Shown: positions 8,009-16,181, counted from the stretch's first letter. The stretch is DNA of 64,000 nt from Paraburkholderia kururiensis JCM 10599 = LMG 19447 (GCF_003986935.1 NZ_RJZE01000019.1:112293-176292), one strand, 5' to 3'. The notes: generated from the sequence alone by a model not told the origin. Translations and numbers: made by a program.

Positions 8009-8557
8009 TTAGCGTACGACCGCGACGATGCGGGTGCCGGCGAGCCGGTCGTGCAGGAACTGGCGGCTCGCGCCGATGCGGCCCGTTGCGGTCCACAGCA
8101 CGAACCAGAGCGCGGCGACGAGGAGGGTGTGCGGCAGCGTGAGGCCCGCGGCAGGATGCAGCGCAAGCGGCGGCAGGAACCACAGCAGCGCAAGCAGATA
8201 GCGCGCGATGGCGCGCGGCACGGAGAGGGGCGTGTTGTTCGGGCCGACGACGCGCAGGCGCCAGGTCTTCATCGGCAGCGTCTGTCCGCCGTGCGTCCAG
8301 AACCAGACGAAGTAGATGCCCACGACAAGGCCGATCCACGCGGCAAGCAGGTTGTGATGCGTGAGCCCGTTGCGCTGCTGCGTGAGCGTACTGAAGAGAT
8401 AACCGGCGAAGAAAACCACGCCGAAGAGAATCATGGCCTCGTAGAGGAGCGCGGCGAGGCGGCGGCGCACGGTGGGGGGGACGTCGCCGGCCGCGATGCC
8501 CTGCGGCGAAGGCGATTCAGTGACGGTCGGGGAGCGGGAGGTGTTCAGGCCGGACAC
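8009..8557 (-). CDS. RDD family membrane protein
   Basis: A 182-residue inner-membrane protein with the RDD domain: VRRRLAALLYEAMILFGVVF near the N-terminus, then TM helices around residues 35-55 and 70-90, and a third near 125-145. The polar link QTLPMKTWRLRVV after the second helix is typical of the family, whose function is mostly unknown (a few members act as transporters or antiporters). It follows the DUF3106 gene by 36 bp on the same strand and is probably the last gene of the sigma-factor operon. Confidence 0.85.
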   Translation of the reverse strand: MSGLNTSRSPTVTESPSPQGIAAGDVPPTVRRRLAALLYEAMILFGVVFFAGYLFSTLTQQRNGLTHHNLLAAWIGLVVGIYFVWFWTHGGQTLPMKTWRLRVVGPNNTPLSVPRAIARYLLALLWFLPPLALHPAAGLTLPHTLLVAALWFVLWTATGRIGASRQFLHDRLAGTRIVAVVR

Positions 8558-8593
8558 GATGGCGGGTCGATCACGTCGGAGAGCGATGGCCGC

Positions 8594-9358
8594 TCAGGAG
8601 CCGTTGAAAACCGACGGCGCTTCAGAGGGCGAGACGGGCACCGGTGTGGGCGGCAGGCTGCTGCTCGATGGAAGCGGCATGGCCGGTGTGGCGGGCGATG
8701 CACTCGCCGCCTGCGAGGTCGCGGCGGCCGGCACGGCGCTGCCCGGCTGCACGGCGCTCGCTGCGCGCTCGCGGGCGCTCAGCAGCCGGTTGATGCCGCG
8801 TATTTCGCTCTTGCCGCTCGGCGGGGCGCTCACCACGGTCGGGCGACGCTTGCGTTCGGTGGCGGCGAGCCGCTCCTTCTGCTCCTCGGAGAGCGCCTGA
8901 TACGCCTTCCAGGCGTTCTGCCGCGCCTGCGGCGGCAGCTCCTTCGATACCTGATAGTTTTCGCGTGCCACGCGCCGCTGCTCGGGCGTCATGCGGACCC
9001 ACTCGCTCATGCGCTCCTGGAGTCTTTCTTGCGCTTCCGGCGACATCTTCGCGTAGCGGGACGCAATCTTGAGCCACTTGCGCTTGCGTTCCTCGCTGAA
9101 CCGATCCCATTCGCCGGCGAACGGCGCGAGCGCCGTGTGCTGCGCGTCGCTAAGGCGCGCCCACGAGAGCGGGCTGGTGCTGGTATTGAGCGGCGGAAAG
9201 TCGACAGTGAGCGACGGCTCGCCCGCGCCGGCCTTGGCCGGCGTGCTGAGGGCCGGCGCGGCGGCGCCCGGATGGAACCGTGGGTAAGTTGCGGCGTACG
9301 ACACGAGCGCCGCGATCACGCACCCGAAGACTACGGCGAGGCCGCGCTTGTAACTCAC
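8594..9358 (-). CDS. DUF3106 domain-containing protein, predicted periplasmic
   Basis: A 254-residue protein with one N-terminal hydrophobic helix (about residues 6-24) that serves as an anchor or signal. Next is a DUF3106 region (about 60-170) built from repeated helical units of the type W..LSPEQR..L, for example KMSPEAQERLQERMSEW and MTPEQRRVARENY. The C-terminal 80 residues are Ala/Pro/Ser-rich. No enzymatic motif is seen. The helix-rich periplasmic architecture recalls periplasmic stress sensors such as Spy or CnrX, but that is analogy, not homology I can show. It is encoded 16 bp after DUF3619 in the sigma-factor operon. Confidence 0.8.
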   Translation of the reverse strand: MSYKRGLAVVFGCVIAALVSYAATYPRFHPGAAAPALSTPAKAGAGEPSLTVDFPPLNTSTSPLSWARLSDAQHTALAPFAGEWDRFSEERKRKWLKIASRYAKMSPEAQERLQERMSEWVRMTPEQRRVARENYQVSKELPPQARQNAWKAYQALSEEQKERLAATERKRRPTVVSAPPSGKSEIRGINRLLSARERAASAVQPGSAVPAAATSQAASASPATPAMPLPSSSSLPPTPVPVSPSEAPSVFNGS

Positions 9359-9374
9359 CCGATCGGTCCCCCGG

Positions 9375-9803
9375 TTAGCGTGCGCGCGAAAGATAGGCGT
9401 TGAAACCGTGGTCGAGATACGCGTTGAGCGGCAGGTCGTCGCTCAGCATGGCGGCGTCGATGTCCGCGAGTTCGGCCGTGCGCTGGTAGTCCTCCCAGTA
9501 CGCAATGGCGACGAGACCCACGACGAGCGCGACGAGCGGCCATGCGAATGCGAAGCGGCGCAGCCGCGAACGCTGGCGCGGCGCCAACGGAGCGGGCATC
9601 GCCCCGGGCATGCCGGCCGGGACGAGCACAGGCGCGACGACGCGCACTTCGGCCGGTTCGGCTTTTTTGCGGGCGAGGGCGGCGTGGCGGGCCGCGGCAA
9701 GGCGATCGACAGTAACGGGCGGGATGCTGGCGGCGTTTTCGTCGAGCGCACGGCGCAGCTGCCGCGCAAACTCGAGTTCTTTAGTTTCGAGAGCGGAGCT
9801 CAT
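9375..9803 (-). CDS. DUF3619 family protein, one-TM candidate anti-sigma factor
   Basis: A 142-residue protein: about 85 cytoplasmic residues containing ELEFARQLRRALDENA and a Pro/Ala linker, one TM helix (FAWPLVALVVGLVAIAYW, about residues 90-107), and a short acidic periplasmic tail. Its ATG overlaps the stop of the sigma-factor gene (9800-9803, ATGA), so the two are translationally coupled. DUF3619 has no established function that I know of. The topology and coupling are those of anti-sigma factors of ECF sigmas, so I infer that role; the cytoplasmic part is shorter than classical RseA domains. Confidence 0.78.
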   Translation of the reverse strand: MSSALETKELEFARQLRRALDENAASIPPVTVDRLAAARHAALARKKAEPAEVRVVAPVLVPAGMPGAMPAPLAPRQRSRLRRFAFAWPLVALVVGLVAIAYWEDYQRTAELADIDAAMLSDDLPLNAYLDHGFNAYLSRAR

Positions 9804-10363
9804 AGCGTGATTCCTTTGGCCTTGAGCGCCTGCGCCAGCGTGTGGGTGGCCCGCGAGCAGTGCGTCTTTACGCTACCCTCGGAGCAGCCCATGGCGGCGG
9901 CAGTCTCGGCGACATCCATATCTTCCCAGTAACGCATCAGAAACGCCTCCCGTTGACGTGCCGGCAGTTTCTGGATTTCCTCCTCGATCAGCTTGAGCAC
10001 CTGCTCGCGCTCGAGCTGTTGTTCGCCGCTCTCCGCGCCGCTCGGGCTGCCTTCGGCCTCGAATGTCTCCAGCGGATCGAATTCCTCGTCTTCGGCGTTG
10101 CCGAGCGAGGAAAAGAGTGTCACCCACGTATTGCGTACTTTTTGCCGACGGAAAAAGTCGTGCGTCGCATTCTGAAGAATACGCTGAAACAAAAGTGGCA
10201 GTTCGGCCGGGGGACGGTCGCCGTATTTCTCGGCGAGCTTGATCATCGCGTCCTGCACGATGTCGAGTGCCGCGTCGTCGTCCCGCACGGCGTAGACCGT
10301 CTGCTTGAACGCGCGCCTTTCGACGCCCGCCAGAAAATCGGCGAGTTCCTTGTCTGATGCCAT
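9800..10363 (-). CDS. ECF-type RNA polymerase sigma factor
   Basis: A 187-residue sigma-70 family protein with only regions 2 and 4. Region 2 is near residues 20-80 (VRDDDAALDIVQDAMIKLAEKY, then LFQRILQNATHDFFRRQK). An acidic linker rich in Glu follows. Region 4 is near 130-180, with LPARQREAFLMRYWEDMDVAETAAAMGCSEG and the helix-turn-helix end SVKTHCSRA. It is the first gene of a four-gene set with DUF3619, DUF3106 and RDD proteins. I could not find an ECF-type promoter (GGAAC...CGTC) upstream with confidence. It is conserved in Burkholderiales, but its stimulus is unknown to me. Confidence 0.88.
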   Translation of the reverse strand: MASDKELADFLAGVERRAFKQTVYAVRDDDAALDIVQDAMIKLAEKYGDRPPAELPLLFQRILQNATHDFFRRQKVRNTWVTLFSSLGNAEDEEFDPLETFEAEGSPSGAESGEQQLEREQVLKLIEEEIQKLPARQREAFLMRYWEDMDVAETAAAMGCSEGSVKTHCSRATHTLAQALKAKGITL

Positions 10364-10740
10364 CCGCTGAAGGTCGGCGCAGCCAGCGTGCGCGTAATCG
10401 TTCGAAAAATGTCGTAAAACCCGCGGATGCTAGCAAATTTTCGCGCCTTCCAGGGGACAGACGGGCCGCTTCCGTGCCGCCGGCGCGCCTCTGACGGCCG
10501 CCCAGACGGGACGGGCCGGGCCGGGCAAAAACGCTTGTCTGGAGCGAGTGCAGGAAGGATTTACTTGACCGCGCGCGCGCCAGCAGATATCGTCGCTGGT
10601 TCGCAACATAAGTGACTTGTCTCAATTGAGGCGTGGCCCACAAAGCTCGCCTGTCAACTGGACGCGCCGCTTGAACCCGAGCCACAAGCCCGGCAGAGAG
10701 CACCCGATCAATTTTTTGCCGAAAATTTGAAAGGTGAATA
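10364..10740. other. intergenic region upstream of ilvI, 377 bp
   Basis: This separates the divergent sigma-factor operon and ilvI. It holds a candidate ilvI promoter at 10565-10593 and, downstream of it, a perfect 10-bp palindrome CTCAATTGAG at 10621-10630. The predicted untranslated leader of about 140 nt contains no ORF rich in Leu, Ile or Val codons, so I see no leader-peptide attenuation here, unlike leuA. Confidence 0.6.
10565..10593 (+). promoter_or_regulatory. candidate sigma-70 promoter for ilvI-ilvH-ilvC
   Basis: TTGACC at 10565-10570, a 17-bp spacer, then TATCGT at 10588-10593. The -35 matches 5 of 6 consensus bases and the -10 matches moderately. It would start transcription near 10600, about 140 nt before the ilvI start. 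Confidence 0.5.
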
Positions 10741-12504
10741 ATGAATATGCCCAGCGCGGAATTCTCCACGTCGGATACCTCTACTCTCCCTGAAACCGAC
10801 TCTATCGGCGCCACCGTGCTCATGAAGGCACTGGCCGACGAAGACGTCGAATTCGTGTGGGGCTATCCCGGCGGCTCGGTACTCTACATCTACGACGAAC
10901 TCTACAAGCAGGACAAGGTTCAGCACGTCCTCGTGCGCCATGAGCAGGCCGCGGTCCATGCGGCGGACGCCTATGCGCGCTCCACGGGCAAGGTCGGCGT
11001 ATGCCTCGTGACCTCGGGTCCGGGCGTCACCAACGCGGTGACCGGTATCGCCACGGCCTACATGGATTCGATTCCGCTCGTCATCATCAGCGGCCAGGTG
11101 CCTACTTCCGCCATCGGGCAGGACGCTTTCCAGGAGTGCGACACGGTCGGCATCACGCGGCCTTGCGTCAAGCACAACTTCCTCGTGAAGGACGTGCGCG
11201 AGCTTGCGGCCACCGTGAAGAAGGCGTTCTACATTGCGCGCACGGGCCGGCCGGGTCCGGTGCTGATCGACATTCCCAAAGACGTCTCGAAGACGCCGTG
11301 CGCCTACGAGCCCGTCAAGACCGTTTCGCTGCGCTCGTACAACCCCGTCACCAAGGGCCACTCGGGACAGATCCGCAAAGCCGTGGCGCTGCTGCTTTCG
11401 GCCAAACGCCCGTACATCTACACGGGCGGCGGCATCATCCTCGCCGACGCATCGCGCGAACTCAATCAGTTCGCGGATCTGCTCGGCTACCCCGTGACGA
11501 ACACGCTGATGGGGCTGGGCGGCTACCGCGCCAACGATCGCAAGTTCCTCGGCATGCTCGGCATGCACGGCACTTACGAAGCGAACATGGCCATGCAGCA
11601 CTGCGACGTGCTGATCGCCATCGGCGCGCGGTTCGACGATCGCGTGATCGGCGACCCGGCGCATTTCGCGTCGCGTCCGCGCAAGATCATTCACATCGAC
11701 ATCGACCCGTCCTCCATTTCGAAGCGCGTGAAGGTGGACATTCCGATCGTCGGCGACGTGAAGGAAGTGCTGAAGGAATTGATCGAGCAACTCCAGCACG
11801 CCGAGCATGGCCCGGACACCGAGGCGCTTGCCGCGTGGTGGAAGGACATCGAAAGCTGGCGTGAGAAGAACTGTCTCAAGTACGACCGCGCAAGCGAGAT
11901 CATCAAGCCGCAGTACGTCGTCGAAAAACTCTGGGAACTCACCGACGGCAACGCATTCGTCTGTTCCGACGTGGGCCAGCACCAGATGTGGGCCGCGCAG
12001 TTCTACCGCTTCAACAAGCCGCGCCGCTGGATCAACTCGGGCGGGCTCGGCACGATGGGCTTCGGGCTGCCCGCGGCGATGGGCGTGAAGATGGCGCATC
12101 CGGACGAGGAAGTGGTCTGCATTACGGGCGAAGGCTCCATCCAGATGTGCATCCAGGAGCTGTCCACCTGCAAGCAGTACGACACGCCGGTCAAGATCAT
12201 TTCGCTCAACAACCGCTATCTGGGCATGGTGCGCCAGTGGCAGCAGATCGAGTACAGCAAGCGCTATTCGCATTCCTACATGGACGCGCTGCCGGACTTC
12301 GTGAAGCTCGCCGAGGCGTATGGCCATGTCGGCATGCGCATTGAAAAAAGTTCGGAAGTGGAGCCGGCGCTGAAGGAAGCGCTGCGTCTCAAGGACCGCA
12401 CGGTATTTCTCGATTTCCAGACCGATCCCACCGAAAACGTCTGGCCGATGGTTCAGGCGGGCAAGGGCATCACCGAGATGCTGCTTGGCGCGGAGGATCT
12501 GTAG
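10741..12504 (+). CDS. ilvI: acetolactate synthase large (catalytic) subunit
   Basis: Condenses two pyruvates, or pyruvate with 2-oxobutyrate, to acetohydroxy acids: the first common step of valine, leucine and isoleucine synthesis, using thiamine diphosphate, Mg and FAD. The 587-residue protein has the N-terminal PYR domain with the ThDP-activating Glu in VRHEQAAVHAADAYAR (about residue 65), a central FAD-binding domain, and a C-terminal PP domain with the GEGSIQMCIQEL...NNRYLGMVRQW metal/ThDP motif (about 465-500). A ribosome site AAAGGTGA precedes the ATG. It is the first gene of ilvI-ilvH-ilvC. Confidence 0.97.
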   Translation: MNMPSAEFSTSDTSTLPETDSIGATVLMKALADEDVEFVWGYPGGSVLYIYDELYKQDKVQHVLVRHEQAAVHAADAYARSTGKVGVCLVTSGPGVTNAVTGIATAYMDSIPLVIISGQVPTSAIGQDAFQECDTVGITRPCVKHNFLVKDVRELAATVKKAFYIARTGRPGPVLIDIPKDVSKTPCAYEPVKTVSLRSYNPVTKGHSGQIRKAVALLLSAKRPYIYTGGGIILADASRELNQFADLLGYPVTNTLMGLGGYRANDRKFLGMLGMHGTYEANMAMQHCDVLIAIGARFDDRVIGDPAHFASRPRKIIHIDIDPSSISKRVKVDIPIVGDVKEVLKELIEQLQHAEHGPDTEALAAWWKDIESWREKNCLKYDRASEIIKPQYVVEKLWELTDGNAFVCSDVGQHQMWAAQFYRFNKPRRWINSGGLGTMGFGLPAAMGVKMAHPDEEVVCITGEGSIQMCIQELSTCKQYDTPVKIISLNNRYLGMVRQWQQIEYSKRYSHSYMDALPDFVKLAEAYGHVGMRIEKSSEVEPALKEALRLKDRTVFLDFQTDPTENVWPMVQAGKGITEMLLGAEDL

Positions 12505-12666
12505 CGGCAGCGGGCGGTGAGCCTCGTGCCGGCCCTGCCGCACACGCCTTCACGAAAGGCGAACGCGCGGGCAGCGGCGGCACCGCTGCGCTGCGCGCCA
12601 TGCAGTGCGCTCGATGAAGAGCGAGGCGCGCAACTCGACTAACTGGAAAACGAAGCGGGAAACACC

Positions 12667-13158
12667 ATGCGACACATCATTTCCGTTCTGCTGGAAAACG
12701 AGCCGGGCGCGCTTTCGCGTGTGGTCGGTCTCTTTTCCGCACGCGGCTACAACATCGAAACCTTGACGGTGGCGCCGACCGAAGACCATTCGCTGTCGCG
12801 CATGACCATCGTTTCCATTGGCTCGGACGACGTGATCGAACAGATCACGAAGCATCTGAACCGCCTGATCGAGGTGGTGAAAGTGGTCGACCTGACCGAG
12901 GGCGCCCACATCGAACGCGAGCTGATGCTGATCAAGGTGAGGGCGGTCGGCAAGGAAAGGGAGGAGATGAAGCGGATGTCGGATATCTTCCGCGGCCGCA
13001 TCATCGACGTCACCGAGAAGACCTATACGATCGAGCTGACGGGCGCGAGCGACAAGCTCGACGCGTTCATCGAGGCGCTCGACGCAACCGCGATTCTCGA
13101 GACAGTCCGCACGGGCGGCTCGGGCATCGGACGCGGCGAGCGCATTCTGAAGGTGTGA
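12667..13158 (+). CDS. ilvH: acetolactate synthase small (regulatory) subunit
   Basis: A 163-residue regulatory subunit that activates IlvI and gives feedback inhibition by valine. An N-terminal ACT domain (RHIISVLLENEPGALSRVVGLFSARGYNI, including the NEPG valine-site loop) occupies residues 2-75, and a second ACT-like domain fills the rest. Length is normal for the family. It lies 162 bp after ilvI on the same strand; the gap contains GC-rich sequence without a T-tract terminator, so co-transcription is expected. Confidence 0.97.
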   Translation: MRHIISVLLENEPGALSRVVGLFSARGYNIETLTVAPTEDHSLSRMTIVSIGSDDVIEQITKHLNRLIEVVKVVDLTEGAHIERELMLIKVRAVGKEREEMKRMSDIFRGRIIDVTEKTYTIELTGASDKLDAFIEALDATAILETVRTGGSGIGRGERILKV

Positions 13159-13227
13159 TGCGCCGGACTCGCACCAGACAACCCACCGGTTTTTTTTGAA
13201 TACCCTGAATATCGTCAAGGAACAGAC

Positions 13228-14244
13228 ATGAAAGTTTTCTACGACAAGGACGCCGACCTCTCCCTCATCAAAGGCAAGCAGGTCACGATCATCGGCTATG
13301 GCTCGCAAGGCCATGCGCACGCGCTGAACCTGAAGGAAAGCGGCGTGCACGTCACGGTCGGCCTGCGCCGCAACGGCGCGTCGTGGAGCAAGGCGGAAAA
13401 CGCCGGCCTCACGGTGAAGGAAGTGGCCGAAGCGGTGAAGGGCGCCGACGTCGTGATGATGCTGCTGCCCGACGAGCAGATCGCCGAGGTCTACAAGAAC
13501 GAAGTGCACGCCAACATCAAGCAGAACGCGGCGCTCGCGTTCGCACACGGCTTCAACGTGCACTACGGCCAGGTGATTCCGCGCGCCGACCTCGACGTGA
13601 TCATGATCGCGCCGAAGGCCCCGGGCCACACTGTGCGCGGCACCTACACGCAAGGCGGCGGCGTGCCGCACCTGATCGCCGTGGCGCAGGACAAGTCCGG
13701 CGCGGCGCGCGACATCGCGCTCTCGTACGCGGCGGCGAACGGCGGCGGCCGTGCCGGCATCATCGAAACGAACTTCCGCGAAGAAACGGAAACCGACCTG
13801 TTCGGCGAACAGGCCGTGCTGTGCGGCGGTACGGTGGAGCTCATCAAGGCCGGCTTCGAAACGCTGGTCGAAGCGGGCTACGCGCCGGAAATGGCGTACT
13901 TCGAGTGCCTGCACGAACTGAAGCTGATCGTCGACCTGATCTATGAAGGCGGCATCGCGAACATGAACTACTCGATCTCGAACAACGCCGAATATGGCGA
14001 GTACGTGACGGGTCCGCGCGTCGTCACCGAAGAAACCAAGAAGGTGATGAAGGATGTGCTGAAGGACATCCAGACGGGCGAGTACGCGAAGAGCTTCATT
14101 CTCGAAAACCGCGCCGGCGCGCCGACGCTGCAATCGCGTCGCCGCATCACGGCCGAGCACCAGATCGAGCAGGTGGGCAGCAAGCTGCGCGCGATGATGC
14201 CGTGGATCGCGAAGAACAAGCTGGTCGACCAGTCGAAGAACTAA
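13228..14244 (+). CDS. ilvC: ketol-acid reductoisomerase (NADP+)
   Basis: Isomerises and reduces acetohydroxy acids to dihydroxy acids, the second common step of branched-chain amino acid synthesis. The 338-residue class I enzyme has the Rossmann motif GYGSQGHAHALNL near residue 25 and the cofactor loop LRRNGASWSKAE. Active-site residues lie in APKAPGHTVRGTY (about 130-145) and the Mg-binding DLFGEQ and ETDL region (about 190), with CLHELKLIVDLIYEGG (about 225-240). AAGGA lies ahead of the ATG. It ends before a strong terminator at 14356-14391. Confidence 0.98.
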   Translation: MKVFYDKDADLSLIKGKQVTIIGYGSQGHAHALNLKESGVHVTVGLRRNGASWSKAENAGLTVKEVAEAVKGADVVMMLLPDEQIAEVYKNEVHANIKQNAALAFAHGFNVHYGQVIPRADLDVIMIAPKAPGHTVRGTYTQGGGVPHLIAVAQDKSGAARDIALSYAAANGGGRAGIIETNFREETETDLFGEQAVLCGGTVELIKAGFETLVEAGYAPEMAYFECLHELKLIVDLIYEGGIANMNYSISNNAEYGEYVTGPRVVTEETKKVMKDVLKDIQTGEYAKSFILENRAGAPTLQSRRRITAEHQIEQVGSKLRAMMPWIAKNKLVDQSKN

Positions 14245-14355
14245 GCCGGCCGCATGTGGGGACAGCGGGCGGCCTGGCGGGACGGTTGCAGGTCCAGTCT
14301 GCTGCCCGTTTGCCCGGCATGGCGCGCACGCATGTGAAGCGCATGAAGTACCCGG

Positions 14356-14391
14356 AAGCCGCCCAGGTGTGCAGAACCCTGGGCGGCTTTT
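14356..14391 (+). terminator. rho-independent terminator after ilvC
   Basis: A perfect 12-bp stem AAGCCGCCCAGG / CCTGGGCGGCTT with a 10-nt loop, followed by TTTTGCT. It ends the ilv operon about 110 bp past the ilvC stop and only 37 bp before psd, so psd probably needs its own promoter or read-through. Confidence 0.88.
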
Positions 14392-14428
14392 GCTATCCTA
14401 CGGTTTTACAAAAATACCGAAGCCATCA

Positions 14429-15067
14429 ATGAATTACCCTCATCCGATCATCGCGCGCGAAGGCTGGCCGTTCATCGCCATCGCCGCCGTCGTTGCGTTG
14501 TTGATCCACGCCATCGCGGGGCTCGCCCTCGCATGGCCGTTCTGGTTGATCCTCGTTTTCGTCGTCCAGTTTTTCCGCGATCCGCCGCGTCCCATTCCGC
14601 AGCAGGCGAACGCCGTGCTGTGCCCGGCCGACGGCCGGATCGTCGCCGTCGAAACGGCGCACGACCCCTATGCGAATCGCGAGGCGCTCAAGATCAGCGT
14701 GTTCATGAACGTGTTCAACGTGCACTCGCAGCGCTCGCCCGTGGATGGCGTCATTTCGAAGGTCGAATATTTTCCCGGCGCGTATCTGAACGCGGCAGTG
14801 GACAAGGCATCGCTCGAAAACGAGCGCAACGCCCTCGTGATCAATACGGCGAGCGGGCATACGGTGACCGCGGTGCAGATCGCCGGCCTGATTGCGCGCC
14901 GCATTCTCTGCTACGTGCGTGCAGGCGAACCGCTCACGCGCGGCCAGCGTTACGGCTTCATCCGCTTCGGCTCGCGCGTCGATGTGTACCTGCCCATGGG
15001 AAGCCGGCCGCGCGTGTCGATCGGCGAGAAGGTTTTCGCGTCGTCGACCATTCTGGCCGAGCTCTAA
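14429..15067 (+). CDS. psd: phosphatidylserine decarboxylase proenzyme
   Basis: Decarboxylates phosphatidylserine to phosphatidylethanolamine at the inner membrane. The 212-residue protein is the short class, with an N-terminal hydrophobic helix (about residues 13-45), KISVFMNVFNVH...SPVDGVI (about 90-110) and the autocleavage site within RFGSRVDVYLP (about 180-190), where the Gly-Ser bond is cut to make the pyruvoyl group. The start at MNYPHP was chosen over an upstream in-frame ATG because the extra residues overlap the ilvC terminator. It is 22 bp ahead of pssA, so the two successive enzymes of the pathway are co-transcribed. Confidence 0.95.
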   Translation: MNYPHPIIAREGWPFIAIAAVVALLIHAIAGLALAWPFWLILVFVVQFFRDPPRPIPQQANAVLCPADGRIVAVETAHDPYANREALKISVFMNVFNVHSQRSPVDGVISKVEYFPGAYLNAAVDKASLENERNALVINTASGHTVTAVQIAGLIARRILCYVRAGEPLTRGQRYGFIRFGSRVDVYLPMGSRPRVSIGEKVFASSTILAEL

Positions 15068-15089
15068 CGCGGCATAGGGAGGTTCTTCG

Positions 15090-15962
15090 ATGGCCGCATT
15101 CAAACGCCGACCTCGCAACAGCGGCGGCGCACCTCTGCCGCGTTCCTTTCGCCGCAACAAGAGCGTCCAGGAAACGGTCGCTGTGGACGCGGGCCGGCGG
15201 GCCGCGCGTCAGCAGTTCCTGAGAAAGCGCGGCATCTACCTGCTGCCCAACGCATTCACCACGGCCGCGCTGTTCTGCGGCTTCTTCGCCGTGGTGCAGG
15301 CGATGAACGTGCGCTTCGAAGTGGCGGCCATCGCCATTTTCGTCGCGATGGTGCTGGACGGCATGGACGGACGCGTCGCCCGCATGACGCATACGCAGAG
15401 CGCTTTCGGCGAGCAGTTCGACAGCCTCTCGGACATGGTCTCGTTCGGTGTGGCTCCGGCGCTCGTGATGTACGAATGGATTCTCAAGGACCTTGGGCGC
15501 TGGGGCTGGCTTGCAGCGTTCGTCTACTGCTCCGGCGCTGCGCTGCGGCTCGCGCGCTTCAACACCAACATCGGTGTGGTCGACAAGCGCTTCTTCCAGG
15601 GCATGCCGAGCCCGGCAGCGGCCGCGCTCATTGCCGGCTTCGTCTGGCTTGCCACCGACAACCGCGTGCCGCTCAAACTCGGCTGGCTGCCGTGGGTGGC
15701 GTTCGCGCTTACCGTCTACGCCGGCGTCACGATGGTGTCGAATGCGCCGTTCTACAGCGGCAAGGCGCTCGACGTGCGGCACCGCGTGCCGTTCGCGGCC
15801 ACGCTGCTCGTCGTGGTGGCGTTCGTGCTGGTGTCGTCGGACCCGCCGCTGATGCTGTTCGGCCTCTTCGTGCTGTACGGCCTTTCCGGCTACGTGTTCT
15901 GGGCATACCAGACGCTGCGCGGCCGCACCAACCCGGCGCGTTCGCTGCCTCGCGAACGCTGA
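15090..15962 (+). CDS. pssA: CDP-diacylglycerol--serine O-phosphatidyltransferase
   Basis: Makes phosphatidylserine from CDP-diacylglycerol and serine. The 290-residue integral membrane enzyme carries the CDP-alcohol phosphotransferase signature DGMDGRVARMTHTQSAFGEQFDSLSD (consensus DGx2ARx8Gx3Dx3D), here split by the window's 20-residue limit into DGMDGRVAR and GEQFDSLSD (about residues 90-115), with about seven TM helices. The N-terminal 45 residues are basic and cytoplasmic. GGGAGG precedes the ATG. It supplies the substrate of the upstream psd product. Confidence 0.95.
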   Translation: MAAFKRRPRNSGGAPLPRSFRRNKSVQETVAVDAGRRAARQQFLRKRGIYLLPNAFTTAALFCGFFAVVQAMNVRFEVAAIAIFVAMVLDGMDGRVARMTHTQSAFGEQFDSLSDMVSFGVAPALVMYEWILKDLGRWGWLAAFVYCSGAALRLARFNTNIGVVDKRFFQGMPSPAAAALIAGFVWLATDNRVPLKLGWLPWVAFALTVYAGVTMVSNAPFYSGKALDVRHRVPFAATLLVVVAFVLVSSDPPLMLFGLFVLYGLSGYVFWAYQTLRGRTNPARSLPRER

Positions 15963-16061
15963 GCGGCGCGGGCATTTTCGGCCTCGCGCGGTCCGGCAAC
16001 AGACGTATGCCGGGCCGCGGTTTCGGCCCCCGGATCGCCCACAGACCGGTGCCGGCGCCAA

Positions 16062-16090
16062 TTGCACGTTTGGCTGAATCCCGCTATAGT
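16062..16090 (+). promoter_or_regulatory. strong sigma-70 promoter of leuA
   Basis: TTGCAC at 16062-16067, a 17-bp spacer, TATAGT at 16085-16090. Both hexamers are close to consensus with ideal spacing. Transcription should begin around 16096-16098, at or next to the ATG of the leader peptide. Confidence 0.8.
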
Positions 16091-16097
16091 CGCCGGC

Positions 16098-16181
16098 ATG
16101 GTGACCTTCAAGTTCCCCCTCCTTTCCCTTCTAGCCGGCGCGCCGCTACGCGTGCTAGCGCTAGCGCGCCTGCCGCGCTGA
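16098..16181 (+). CDS. leuL: leu operon leader peptide (27 aa)
   Basis: A short ORF, MVTFKFPLLSLLAGAP then LRVLALARLPR, with 8 leucines in 27 residues, lies between the promoter and leuA. Four of the eight Leu codons are CTA (at 16131, 16146, 16155 and 16161), a codon I do not find in the 516-codon leuA gene. Codon choice and Leu content are hallmarks of an attenuation leader peptide whose translation speed senses charged tRNA-Leu. The predicted transcription start coincides with its ATG, so it probably has no ribosome site and is translated from a leaderless mRNA. The symbol leuL is by analogy to enterobacterial leu leaders. Confidence 0.85.
   Translation: MVTFKFPLLSLLAGAPLRVLALARLPR

Noticed and set aside
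10427..10615. 62-codon ORF in the ilvI leader as an ilv leader peptide
   Set aside because: It has no run of Ile, Leu or Val codons, begins upstream of the likely promoter and lacks a ribosome site.
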